From the NCBI RefSeq assembly GCF_010093535.1, contig NW_022985188.1, positions 40,883 through 104,882 on the forward strand: 64,000 bases of DNA. Direction: 5' to 3'. The position numbers and the translations under genes are program-made. The stretch comes from Lindgomyces ingoldianus (lineage: Eukaryota > Ascomycota > Dothideomycetes > Pleosporales > Lindgomycetaceae). Below are positions 20,991 to 33,118 of this stretch, one piece after another; position 1 is the first letter of the stretch; every line of letters starts with the position of its first letter. Below the pieces are notes generated by a model that was not told where the DNA came from, ran no database searches, and saw only the letters and a program-made list of their open reading frames with translations.

Positions 20991-23157
20991 GCACTTTTAA
21001 TTTATTTAGTAACATTTTATATAGTAGCCTATAACTAGGTTGTTTACTAGGCTTAAGAGTTATCTAGTAATTATATAGACATTATATTAAAAGCTTATTA
21101 GACTTGTCTTAGAAAAAAACATGTAATAAGTTATAGTAGTTTTAAAAGACTATTATTTTTAAGTTAGTGTGTTTTTAGGGAGCTAAAGCTTAGTCTATAT
21201 TAGAAATTATAACTATGTAGATTTTGTAATCTAGTTATTAAGCTAGGGTTATAAATAAGGTAGGTCTTATGTAGCAGATGTCTATCTGCTGTTTAAGTCC
21301 TAGTTTATGTTTAAATTAAGTAGGTAAAGATTTCTTAAAGGCTTTTTTTTTTTTAAGTTTAAGTAGTTGTTAAATTATTTTATATAGCTTATCTTAGTAA
21401 AAGGCCTAGCTTATTAGCCTTACTTAGGTAGTTTTTTTCTAAGTTATTTAAAAGTAAGTCTAGAGACCTTCTATATTAAGTGCTACTTAAGTATTATTTA
21501 GGTGTAAGTATAAGCATATATCTTAGCATTAAAAAGAGTTAAAGTTTAAGACTTACTCTTAGTAATTAAAGGCAACTTTATGCTAATATAGCTATAGTTG
21601 TTCTAGGATTAGGTTATAACATTCTATGTTTATTATATAGAGCTTAATCTACTTTTTATAGTGTTAGTAGGTAGTTATAATAGTTATAGTATAGAAAATA
21701 GAACCTCTTTTAAGTTATTTTTTATTAAATCTAGTTAAGTAAATTATTTAAGTAAGTAGTGTTAATTAAAGATTTAGTTTATGCGCTAGTTCTTTATTAA
21801 TGTAACCTATGCTGTTTGCTCTTAAGTTAATAAAAGCTTATATTAAGGCTAATATAGTTTTTTATTATAAATATATAAGAATATTAACTTAGTACTTTTA
21901 GTTGTTAGTAGGGGACTTAGCCTATAAGTTAGCAAAGATCTAGTGTTAAATTAGTCCTAGAGGGTAACTTAGCCTTAGGACAAGCCTTTTTACAGGCTTC
22001 TACTGCTATAGCTGCAGCTACATTAAGAGTAGCAAGAGGGATTAAAGCTTAAATATAAGTTAAAGCCCTTATAAAAATAAAATTAAAATAGTAAGGATTT
22101 TTAATAAGTGCTAGCAGCGCTACTTGCGCAGACTTAAAAAAGAAGAATAAAGTAGTTTTAAAAAATATAACTATGCTTACTATACTTAAAGTATTAACTT
22201 TTCTTTTTATAATTTTTACGCTTTTTAAAACTAACTAAAGCATAATTTAAATTAATTTTTATTACATTAGAGTCCTTATTTACAACTGCGCTAGTTTAGG
22301 GGTGTATTAGGGCTTGTACAGGGAGGAACCTTATGTTATTATTGTAGGTAGTAATTAGGTTTGCATACGCGTTAAAGTTATTTAGAAGAGGTTCTCCTAC
22401 TATAGCGCGTTGCAGTTTAGTTAAGAGAGAGTTATATAAGGCTATAATTAAACTTATCTTATTTAGGCTTATATTAAATGTAAGTTAGTAGAACTTAGTA
22501 AAGTGTAAAGTAAAGCTTTTTTTTTTTTATTATAAAGTGTTTAGGCAACTTAGGGCTATTAACTTTTTATTTAGGTCTTTATAAGTTACTTATAGGAGCA
22601 CTATAAATTAATCTAGGTTAATAATATTCTTATCTATTAGTAAGTTAATTAAGGCTATTATGTTATAGTTAAGTTAAAAGTAGGCATATAGTAACTAAAA
22701 GTGTTTAGAAGGGAATTAGTCTACATTTCTTTTAAGTTTGTATTAGAGCTTATGTAGAAAGAAAGGTAAGTCTTTCTGTTTTCTATTAAATAGTAGAGGA
22801 TTAAGAAGTTAGTTAGATTTTATTACTAAGTTAAAAAAGTTACAGGTTATAAGCAGTGTTAGGCAAGAAGAAGTTAAGCTATCTCTAGACTTCTAAGTAA
22901 GCTTTAAGGCTAGTAAGTTCTTAGTTCTTACTACTATAATAGAAGTTAAGGCAGAAACAAACTACTTAATAATGTAAAGCTGTTCTTTAAAGTTCTTTTA
23001 AAAAGCTTTAAAGCTTATAACATAGTAGCTTTTTTATAAAGTAAGTGCTTTTTAGAAGGCTTTTTAGCTTACTTTAATAGCTTAGAGTTATGTAAGTACT
23101 AAACTTATTAAATTAGATTTAGAGGCTATTCTTAGCTAGAGTTTTAACACAACATAA

Positions 23158-23475
23158 TATTATAATTATGCACAAGTAAGGTTATAGAGCTTTACAGAGG
23201 TCTAGTTTAATTACTACATAAGGTATTATAGTAGGTATAAGACATTATGTAAGAAATAGAAAGGTTTAAAAGGAAATTAGTAATTAAATACTTAGCTTAG
23301 AAGTCTAAGCGCTTTAGGTATAAATTAAGCCTGTTTTAGGTTTAGTTAGTGTTAAGGCAGTTTATGCTTAAGTTTATGTCTGTGTTGTGTTGTGTTTGTG
23401 TTAGACGTGCACTAATAATACTCTAGTACGCGTCTAATACAGTTATGTCTGGGATCTGGGGAGGATACCGTGACA
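23158..23475 (-). repeat. Gypsy 5' LTR
   Basis: 318 bp, aligned end to end with 15951-16268. Its inner (left) end TATTATAATTAT has lost every CpA/CpG seen in TGTCACGATTGT of the partner, while its outer (right) end CCGTGACA is intact. Confidence 0.9.
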
Positions 23476-23595
23476 GCTTTAATAGCTTAAAATAATTTTT
23501 AATAGAGAGACTAAACTAAAGGCGCAGCAAAGATACTAACTTTTTATCTTTAATAAACATAGATCTTATATAAACATAAAGTTTATTAAGTACTA

Positions 23596-24695
23596 ACGTA
23601 CTTCATGGGCGAGTTGCTCACACACCTGAGTTGCTTACTTTTGCTAAGACCCTACTAAACTACCTTTCCTACACTAATGCATTCCCTACAACACTACTTA
23701 GACGCGCTAAAAGAATGTTAGATACAGCTTACACTTTAAGCTTTTAAATAAGACATAAAACTCTTAAAGAAATATGCTATAGCTATATATAAAGTCCTGT
23801 AAAAGACAATAAATAACTATAGCGCTAGATAACCTTTATAAGCTAATTCTACAGCTAAATTATAAAGGCTAGGCAATAAAAAAAAGCAGGTGATTGTTAA
23901 GACTATACTTAAGCTATATACACAAAGAATTTCCTCTTAGATAGCATTTGTAGCTAATATAGCTAATTCTTTGCACGCTAAGCGTAATCTAGGCTATGTT
24001 TGCATAAACTAGCCTAGTACGTTTATAAAGTGTTATTTAGAGCTTAAAGTAACATTTAAGCGTAAGTACAACTATAAAAGGGCCCTCTATAAGAGTCCTA
24101 GGGTAATTTAGGGCAGGTTTAGCCTTATAGAGAATATTAAAGCTAAGTATAGCATCTAGGATAATAACACGTACAACTTTAGCAAGATAGAGTTTATAAT
24201 TAGCTAGATATCTCTTAACTATACTTACACTTAAAACTTTACTTTAAGCTCTAAATAACGCTTTACAAACGTACTAGGCTAGTTTATATAAACATAGCCT
24301 AGATTACACTTAGCGCGCAAAGAATTAGCTATATTAGCTATAAATGCTATCTAAGGGGAAATTCCTTACGCGTATAGCTTAAGTATAGTCTTAACAATCA
24401 CCTGCTTCTTTTTATTGCCTAGCCTCTATAATTTAGCTGTAGAATTAGCTTGTAAAGGTTGTCTAGCGCTGTAGTTATTTATTGTCTTTTATAAGACTTT
24501 ACATATAGCTACAGCACATTTTTTTAAGAGTTTTATGTTTTATTTAAAAGCTTAGAGCGCAAGCTGTATCTAACGTTCTTTTAGCGCGTCTAAGTAGTGT
24601 TGTGGGGAATGCATTAGTGTAGGAAGGGTGGTTTGGTGGGGTCTTGGCAAAAGTGAGCGACTTGGGTGTGTGAGCAACTCGCCCATGAAGTACGT
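23596..24695. mobile_element. Foldback element A-1100 (Fot1-derived), in element D
   Basis: Ends ACGTACTTCATGGGCGAG and its complement, with TA on both sides (23594-23595, 24696-24697). The element is a long inverted repeat: positions sum to 48291 at both the ends and the internal word GCAGGTGATTGTTAAG (23886 against 24405). Arms are ~480 bp around a ~140 bp centre. Both arms match the left end of the 1.86 kb element at 45584. A twin of exactly the same length (1100 bp) lies at 55869-56968. No coding content. Confidence 0.85.
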
Positions 24696-26559
24696 TATAA
24701 TAATAATAAGATCTTCTTAGCTATCTATCTCTTTTATAGTACTTATACACTTTAGCTGCTTAATGTCTGCTTATTTAGGCCTCTTTTATAAGCTTATACT
24801 TATAAAATAGCATAGTTTATAGAAGAATCTTAAGCTTTCTCTACTATTACTAAGAGAAATTTCTTCTGCATGTTCTAGGCAGCATAGAAGAGAGCTTTTA
24901 CTACTAAGAATATCCTTTTAGAGTTTAAAACCTACAGTTTTTATCCTTTTAAGCCTAATATTATTCTAGACTAATTTAATAACTTTAAGGCTAAAAAACT
25001 TTTCTCTAGTAAGAGCTTAAAGTTAGTGCTTATAGCTAAAGATTAGAGGAAAATTGCTAAGCTTTTAAAATTAGTTGTTAATAACATATATAACTTTAAA
25101 GCTTAGCAGCTTTTATAAACAATCTACTTACTATCTATATAAAACATCCTCTTAAAACTAGAGGTTTACAGCCTTAAAAAAGCACTAGTTAATAAGAAGA
25201 AGTGTTAGTAAAAAAGTAAAGCTTTTTAGCTTAAACCTTTTTCTAATCTAGATAGTAAAGTAATTTTTTAGAGCCTAAATAAGGTCTAGTAAGCTTATAA
25301 GTAAAAAGTAAAAAAAGTAGAAGCAGTAAAGGCAGAGAGACTTAAAAAAAAAAAGATGCTAAGTGTAAAGCTGTAAAGAAAGCAGAGAAGAAGCAGGTTA
25401 TAGAGAAGAGACAGCGCATAAAGGCTACTATAAAGGAAATCTAACTCTAAGAGCAGGCTTAGAAGTAGCAGAAGAAGGAGGACAACAAGCAAGCTAGATT
25501 AGCAGCTGCGCAGCTCTAAAAGGACATCTAATATGCTAAACAGGCTAAAAAAAGGAGCAAACAGCATTCTCTTAGTCCTTAGGATAATGGTGGTAATAAG
25601 GAATTAGTTGTAGAGGTTATTGCTGCCCCCTAGCTGACAAATCGCTGAGGGCGACAGATCAGCCTTCCTACTAGGTATCGCGACTAGATAATGACGTAGT
25701 TTTATTTGCTATACCCTATTGCCTGTTACTCTACAAAATCTTGCGATAATTTAAATTATAGTAAGCTCTAGAGCTTCAAATCTATGTGAGGATATTGGCT
25801 GAAATCCGTGCGCCAGGTGAGGCCGAGCGTCAAGCGAGAAAAACGGGTATCTCGTGCTGTGTTATCTATCGTATTCAAAAATCGGTGCAATGCTTGGCGT
25901 CACCCTCGCCCTTTTTTTCGCGCGCGTATTTTGCTAGCAAACTGCAAATTGCCCTATGTAGCCACAAATCGCCCTATAATATTAATTAGTTAGGTAAAAA
26001 AGATAAGGCTATTTAAGTACACATAACAGGCTATACTAACAGCTTTTTTAGTGTAATAGAACCCTATGTTTTAAGCTTACAGCGTTACTGCTGCGCTAAC
26101 GCGCTAACGCGTCCTAAACCTTTAACCTATACCTCTTATCTATAAGCAAGAATTAAGTAGTTGTACTAGGCTTAATATTTAGCACTTTCTTTTGCTAGGA
26201 TAGCTTATTAAAGTAATTACTAACTATAAAAACTACTCTAAGTAAGCTATTTATAACATAAAAAAATTTTAAAGTGTTTAGCACTACTTAAAAGCTTTTA
26301 ATAGCAACACTTAAGCAGCCTATTAAAATAGGCGCTTAAAATGCTAACACACTTTATAATAAGCTAATATAGAGTAGGTAAATGTATTAAAATAAGATTT
26401 ACTTTTAGTTACTTATAAAAAAAAGTGTTTATATTAGTTAACTAACTATTTTATAGTTTTTAAAGTAGAAAAAGTAAAGTAAGCATACTTTATAGCCTTT
26501 TTTAATTTATTATAATAAGTAACTTTATAAGATGTTCTACTAAAGCCTTAGGCAGTTTA

Positions 26560-27170
26560 CTGCTAATAACCTTTATTTTATTAATAAGTCTATTTTTAAT
26601 AAGAAAACTAGCTAGAGGCACCACACATACACACTAGTAGGCTATAAAGCGCAATATACCTAGGAAATAAAGTAAGAGGCTACTTAGGTAATTCTACCTA
26701 TGTACACTATTAACAGCTACCTACCCTACACTAGTATTAAAAAGGGCTATTTTACTTACAAAGATTTTAAAGATTAGATCTAAAACACGCTCTTACTAAC
26801 TCTCTAGACAATATACAGCTTTAAACTAATAGTTATAATTATAGATAATGTCTTTATTTATTAAAATCTTAAAGTTATTAAGATAATTAAATAAGATAGT
26901 TATATTATACACTTTTTACTACTATACTTGCCTAACTTTAACTTAATTAAGCTTATATTTAAAGTACTTAAGGTATAGATTTAGTAGAATTATAAGTATA
27001 TTTAGGCGTGTTTTTTAAACTTTAGCAACTTTTTATAGGCGTGTATTTAAAAAAGTAAATGTAATAAGTTTACTAAAAAACACTTTAAGTACTTTTTAAG
27101 CAGATTATATATAAAAAAGGCTTAATTAGTAAAGGCTAGGCGTAAGATAGCAAGGTAGAGAGAGTAAATA
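26560..27170 (+). pseudogene. Fot1-like transposase DDE remnant, left arm
   Basis: The plus strand near 26837-26995 reads IIDNVFIY.NLKVIKIIK.DSYIIHFLLLYLPNFNLIKLIFKVLKV (dots are stops). This follows the Fot1/Pogo block xxDGHxSHxxxxFIxYCxxNxIxLxxLPPHxSHxxQPLDVGxFxPLK, with RIP-type substitutions. The HTH region is not readable. Motif spacing supports a DDE_1 transposase. Dead. Confidence 0.6.
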
Positions 27171-30100
27171 AAAAAAGGTAGGCTATAAAAAGTAATAGTT
27201 TAATATAATTTTATATAAAAGTTTACTAACTTTTCTCTACTTATCTATTACTAACTATAACAATTTACTTTAATTACTACTTGTTAGCCCTACTAAAGCT
27301 ACTATAGCTTAGTAGTATTACTTATAGCAGCAGATATCTTTTTATAAGTGTTAAATAACTTTATTTTTAAGCTTAAAAAGTTTACTAATAGTAAGTTTAT
27401 AAAGCTTACTACTTATAGCTAATATTTTTTTTTAAATTTTTAATAGTTTACTTTTACTTACTTACTACTTTTACTATATAAAAGTAGTTTTTTTAGTTAT
27501 TTTTTAGCTACTATTTAACTAGCTACTTAAAAAACTTTTTTATAGTACTATAAAAGTTACTACTATTAGTAATAAAGCTTAAACTAATAGTAATAAGCTT
27601 TAAAGCAGTAGCACTAGCTAAAGTAAAAGGTCTTTAAAAAACTAGCTATAAGTAAGGCAAGTACTGCGTAGTAATAGCAGGGTAGCTACTAGCTAACACA
27701 GCAGTAGGGTACATAAAAGGCAGAACAACTTATAGAAACTAGGCGCTAAAAATACTTATATTTTACTAAAATTTAATTTGTTTATAGTAAGTAAGCTTTA
27801 TTTACTACTACTTATATTACTAATTTTTATTTTACTATACTTAAATCTTATTTTTTTTTTTACTACTTATACCTTTAATTTTTTTTACTACTATTAAAGT
27901 TACTTAAGTTATTATAACACTTATATTTTTTTACTTTTACTTTTTTTTTATTCTTAGTAACTTTAAGCTAGTTGCTAGTTAAACTTTACTAGTGCTTAAC
28001 TAGGCTAATTAAAGGCTAGCTTATATAAACTTTATTTTTACTATTAAAGTAAGTAAGCGCTTATAACTTAGAGTTAACTAGCTAGATCTTAAAGTGCTTA
28101 CTACTTAGGTAAATATAATACTAATAAGTAAAGTTATTATAGTTCTTAGTGTAGCACTTTTATATATAGTAGATCTAGCTTTTTAACTTAGCTTATAATT
28201 TAAACTACTTTTAGCGCTAAGCAGCTTTTATCTTATTTATTAATTACTTTTTATGTTTAGAGGTAAACTAACTAAAAGTTACTACCTTTAGCTAGTTAAA
28301 GAATAAATTATTAAATGCTTAGCTATATAAAAAAGCCTTTTTAAGCAGCTTATACTTTACTTAAACTTTTACTTTAAGCTTTACTTACTTATTTAGCAAC
28401 TTTTTTTTAATAGTAATTTAATAGTCTATTGCTTTAAAAAGTTAGTAGCTTTTAGTTAAGCTAAAATTATTAAAGTTAATAGTAATAAACTTAGCGCTTT
28501 TTTTACTAGTAAGCTTAAACTCTACTACACAGCTTACTATTTTATAAGTTTTACTTTTTACTATTAAAGTAAAATTTTTAATTATTTTTTTAACTATCTT
28601 TTTTATTTAAAACATAGAGAAGACTTCTTAAGTTTTTACTTTTAGTAGCTGTAATACTACTCTTTTGCTATTTATATATAGCTTATATAATATATCTAGT
28701 TGCTAAAAGTATTTAGTTAGTAGTAACAACACCCTAGCCTAAGCTTTAGGGCTACTTGTTAAAAAATGTATTAGTAAAAATATTACTTTAGGTGTAATTA
28801 GTAGTAATAACAGTAGGTTCTGCAACTCTCCTAAAGCAGTACTAACAGGCGCAGAGCTCCCCTAGGTACCTGCTAAAAGACCTACTTTAGGTAGTGCTTA
28901 AAAGCTTACTACCTTACATGTTTTTAGTTAACTAGTCTTCTTTTAAGCCTTTAATATAGCCTTTAAGGCTATTATTAAGGCCTTTTTTATAGCTGTTTAA
29001 ATTAGTTATTGTTAAGCCTTTTTAGTAGCTCTAGTTGCCCTCTAAGGCCTCTTGCTAGCTATACTACAGCACTAGAAAAGTTGTTAGTATAGCCTATTAC
29101 GCGTAGTTAAATATCTTTATTTTTTTAACTAACTTTAACTAAGGACTTAGAGTGATTTAGTAGCTGCACGACGCGTTTTGCAGTTTACTAGCAAAATACG
29201 CGCGCGAAAAAAAGGCAAGGGTGACGCTAAGCATTGCACCGATTTTTGAATACAATAGATCACCCTTGCCTTTTTTTCGCGCGCGTATTTTGCTAGTAAA
29301 CTGCAAAACGCGTCGTGCAGCCACTAAATCGCTCTAGGTTCTTAGTTAAAGTTAGTTAAAAAGATAAAGATATTTAACTACGCGTAACAGGCTATACTAA
29401 CAACTTTTCTAGTGTTGTAGCATAGCTAGCAAGAGGCCTTAGAGGGCAACTAGAGCTACTAAAAAGGCTTAACAACAACTAATTTAAACAGCTACAAAAA
29501 AGGCCTTAATAATAGCCTTAAAGGCTACATTAAAGGCTTAAAAGAAAACTAGTTAGCTAAAAACGCGTAAGGTAGTAAGCTTTTAAGCACTACCTAAAGT
29601 AGGTCCCTTAGCAGGTACCTAGGGGAGCTCTGCGCCTGTTAGTACTGCTCTAGGAGAGTTGCAGAACCTACTGTTGTCACTACTAATTACACCTAAAGTA
29701 ATATTTTTACTAATACATCTTCTAACAAGTAGCCCTAAGGCTTAGGCTAGAGTGTTGTTACTACTAACTAAATACCTTTAGCAACTAGATATATTATATA
29801 AGCTGTATATAAATAGCAAGAGGGTAGTATTACAGCTACTAAAGGTAGAGACTTAGGGGGTTTTCTTTATGTTTTAAATAAAAAAGATAGTTAAAAAGAT
29901 AATTAAAAATTCTACCTTAACAGTAAAAAGTAAGACTTATAAAATAGTAAGCTACACAGTAGAGTTTAAGCTTACTAGTAAAAAAAGTGCTAAGTTTATT
30001 ACTATTAACTTTAATAATTTTAGCTTAACTAAAAGCTACTAACTTTTTAAAGTAATAGACTATTAAATTACTATTAAAAGAGAGTTGCTAAATAAGTAAG

Positions 30101-31309
30101 TAAAGCTTAAAGTAAAAGTTTAAGTAAAGTATAAGCTACTTAAAAAGGCTTTTTTATGTAGCTAAGCATTTAACAATCTATTCTTTAACTAGCTAAAGGT
30201 GGTAACTCCTAGTTAGTTTACCTTTAAACATAAAAGGCAATTAATAAACAAAATAAAGGCTACTTAGCGCTAAAAGTAGTTTAAATTATAGGCTAAGTTA
30301 GAAAGCTAGATCTACTACATATAAAAGTGCTACACTAAGAACTATAATAACTTTACTTATTAGTGTTATATCTACTTAAGCAGTAAGCACTTTAAGATCT
30401 AACTAGTTAACTTTAAGTTATAAGCGCTTACTTACTTTAATAGTAAAAATAGAGTTTATATAAGCTAGCCTCTAATTAGCCTAGTTAAGCACTAGTAAGG
30501 TTTAACTAGTAACTAGCTTAAAGTTACTAAGAATAAAAAAAAGGTAAAAGTAAAAAAACATAAGCATTATAATAACTTAAGTAACTCTAATAGTAGTAAA
30601 AAAAATTAAAGGCGTAAGTAGTAAAAAAAAAATAAGATTTAAGTATAGTAAAATAAAAATTAGTAATATAAGTAGTAGTAAATAAAGCTTACTTACTATA
30701 AATAAATTAAATCTTAGTAAAATATAAGTGTTTTTAGCGCCTAGTTTCTGCAAGTTGTTCTGCCTTTTGCATACCCTACTACTGCGTTAGCTAGTAGCTA
30801 CTCTGCTATTGCTGCGCAGTACTTACCTTACTTATAGCTAGTTTCTTAGAGGCCTTTTACTTTAGCTAGTGCTGCTGCTTTAGAGCCTATTACTATTAGT
30901 TTAAGCTTTATTACTAATAGTAGTAACTTTTATAGTACTATAAAAAAGTTTTTTAAGTAGCTAGTTAAACAGCAGCTAGAAAATAACTAAAAAGACTACT
31001 TTTATATAGTAAAAGTAGTAAGTAAGTAAAAGTAAACTATTAAAAATTTAAAAAAGATGTTAGCTATAAGCAGTAAGCTTTATAAACTTACTATTAGTAA
31101 ACTTTTTAACCTTAAAGATAAAGTTATTTAACACTTATAAAAAGATATCTACTACTATAAGCAATACTACTAGGCTGCAGTAGCTCTAGCAGGGCTAATA
31201 GGTAGTAATTAAGGTAGATTATTATAGTTAGTAATAGATAAGTAAAGAAAAGTTAGTAAGCTTTTATGTAAAATTATATTAAACTATTACCTTCTATAGC
31301 TTACCTTTT

Positions 31310-31930
31310 CTTATCTACTTTCTCTACCTTACTATCTTGCGCTTAGCCTTTACTAATTAAGCCTTTTTTATATATAATCTACTTATAGAGTACTTAAAGT
31401 GTTTTTTAGTAAACCTATTACATTTACTTTTCTAAATACACGCCTATAAAAAGTTACTAAAGTTTAAAAAACATGCTTAAATATACTTATAATTTTACTA
31501 GATCTACGCCTTAAGTACTTTAAATATAAGCTTAATTAAGTTAAAGTTAAGTAAGTATAGCAGTAAAAAGTGTATAATATAACTATTTTATTTAATTATC
31601 TTAATAACCTTAGGATTTTAATAAATAGAGATGTTATTTATAATTATAACTATTAGTTTAAAGCTGTATGTTATCTAGAGAGTTAGCAGGAGCGCGTTTT
31701 AGATCTAATCTTTAAAATTCTTATAGGTAAAGTAACCCTCTTTAATACTAGTGCAAGGTAGGTAGCTGTTAACAGTGTACGCAGGTAGGATTGCCTAAGT
31801 GGCCCCTTACTTTATTTCCTAGGTATATCGCGCTTTATAGCCTACTAGTGTATACATGTAGTGCCTCTAGCTAGTTTTCTTGTTAAAAATAGACTTATTA
31901 ATAAAATAAAAGTTATTAGTAGTAAACTAC
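31310..31930 (-). pseudogene. Fot1-like transposase DDE remnant, right arm
   Basis: Mirror copy of the left-arm remnant on the minus strand (positions are 58484 minus the left-arm positions). The same blocks are present with independent RIP mutations. Confidence 0.55.
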
Positions 31931-32620
31931 TTAAAGCTTTAGTAGAACATCTTATAAAGTTACTTATTATAATAAATTAAGAAAGGCTGTAAGGTACGCT
32001 TACTTTACCTCTTCTACTTTAAAAACTATAAGATAGTTAGTTAACTAACATAAACACTTTTTTTTATAAGTAACTAGTAGTAAATTTTATTTTAATACAT
32101 CTACCTACTCTGCATTAGCTTATTATAGAGCGTGTTAGTGTCTTAAGCGCCTATTTTAATAGGCTGCCTAAGTGTTGCTATTAAAGGCTTTTAAGTAGTG
32201 CTAAACACTTTAAGATTCTTCTCTATGTTATAAATAGCTTGCTTAGAGTAGTCTTTATAGTTAGTAATTGCTTTAACAGGCTATTCTAGTAAAAGAAAGC
32301 GCTAAATATTAAGCCTAGTACAACTACTTAATCCTTACTTGTAGATAAGAGGTATAGGTTAGAGGTTTAGAACATGTTAGCGCGTTAGCGCAGCAGCAAC
32401 GCTGTAAGCTTAAAACATAGGGTCCTATTACACTAGAAAAGCTGTTAGTATAGCCTGTTATGTGTACTTAAATAGCCTTATCTTTTTTACCTAACTAATT
32501 AATATTATAGGGCAATTTATAGCTGCATAGGGCAATTTGCAGTTTGCTAGCAAAATACGCGCGCGAAAAAAAGGGCGAGGGTGACGCCAAGCATTGCACC
32601 GATTTTTGAATACGATAGAT

Positions 32621-33118
32621 TGATTCGTTAGCCGAGAGACTGGCTGTCGTGACTATTGCATACGCTACGTCGCTCGCTGCTCCTCTATATTGGTGTGCGC
32701 AATGTCCATATCTTTGTGATAAGCTCCACCGCTTCCTAGATTGCAATTATGCTCACGTCTGTTGTTAGGCTCTCGCATCTACCAAATCTAGTGGATTCTC
32801 CATATTGCGGTTATCCTTGCGCCACATAGTAGATGCCCACACCTGCTCTTCCTCTGTAGAGAAAGCTATACGTAAGGATCTTAGAGTTAGTTAACGTTTC
32901 AGCCTATTTTTATGCTACTGTTACGGTCTACGGTTGGACCCAGGTAACTCTATTGGGTATGCCCCACTCTCTTGACCAATCGGGATGGCTCCCCATAACA
33001 ACGGACGAATGGCATCGCAGCCTGGGTGAGTACAAGCTAAGCGAAGCTCTTCCCCCACTAATAAGCACCTTGTCTAATAGGGACTAAGATAAAAGGTGCA
33101 CACTTAGGGCAGACGCGC
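32621..33118. other. Normal-GC fragment between palindrome and LTR
   Basis: About 500 bp that is not RIP-mutated. A short minus-strand frame near 32640-32750 (AYHKDMDIAHTNIEEQRAT) has coding-like composition but I cannot assign it; a link to the LINE fragment at 14332-15102 is possible, not shown. Nothing else supported. Confidence 0.35.

Larger units (their letters stand above)
15951..23475 (-). mobile_element. Ty3/gypsy LTR retrotransposon with nested Fot1-like element
   Basis: Two 318-bp LTRs (15951-16268 and 23158-23475) are flanked by the 5-bp duplication GCTTT (15946-15950 and 23476-23480). The polypurine tract (complement of ACCCCCCC, ~16270-16277) adjoins the left LTR, so the element is on the minus strand. 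Without the nested 1.86 kb transposon it is ~5.67 kb. Reverse transcriptase lies upstream of integrase in element sense, which is the gypsy order. All frames are destroyed. Confidence 0.9.
15185..25640 (+). pseudogene. Transposase of element D, split and RIP-mutated
   Basis: Plus-strand reading with stops at Gln/Trp codons. The N-terminal HTH region near 15190-15330 reads ALAALESLKF..KVNIT, then YSVK. Next comes ELLEYIKRLCKQGL and KNMLRNFTTKIS at 15385-15465 (CENP-B-type HTH), and DMYNINKKGFLI at 15650. After the gypsy insertion, LINIDLI (originally an LxxDGHxSH block) lies near 23560. After the foldback insertion come ILLAIYLSF, HFSCLMSAYLGLFYKL at 24715-24790, fitting the PPHSxHxLQPLDVxxFxPLK block. 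The Lys/Ala/Glu-rich tail continues to ~25640. Order and content fit Fot1/Pogo (DDE_1) transposases. Dead. Confidence 0.75.
15105..25847 (+). mobile_element. Fot1-like transposon D, opened by two later insertions
   Basis: TIRs start CCCGTTTTTCTCGCTTGACG, continue to a CACCTGGCGCAC word, and are complemented at 25813-25847. TA duplications lie at 15103-15104 and 25848-25849. Removing the gypsy element (15951-23480) and foldback element A (23596-24697) leaves about 2.1 kb, a usual Fot1 size. Its own sequence is 15105-15950, 23481-23595 and 24698-25847. It interrupts the LINE fragment on the left. Confidence 0.85.
25864..32620. repeat. 6.76 kb near-perfect palindrome of two inverted Fot1-like elements
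   Basis: Left arm 25864-29223 and right arm 29261-32620 are each 3360 bp, with a 37-bp spacer. Matching words at three distances (outer ends, 28751/29733, 29164/29320) all sum to 58484, so the arms have no net indel. The left monomer (25864-29260, 3397 bp) has complete ~100-bp TIRs (ATCTATCGTATTCAAAAATC, then a CGCGCGCGTATTTTG word). The right monomer lacks only the innermost 37 bp of its TIR. The arms differ by scattered RIP changes. Confidence 0.85.

Noticed and set aside
23158..23475. Low similarity at the start of the gypsy 5' LTR taken as an unrelated sequence
   Set aside because: Every difference from the partner LTR is C to T or G to A, so it is the same LTR after RIP.
25295..25492. 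Leu-rich 65-aa minus-strand open frame
   Set aside because: It is the antisense of the Lys/Glu/Ala-rich tail of the Fot1-like element D transposase; a low-complexity shadow.
25786..25993. Two frames of 61-67 aa, partly repeated at 32495-32746
   Set aside because: They are translations of the transposon TIRs; the repeat of the peptide reflects the inverted repeat, not a gene family.
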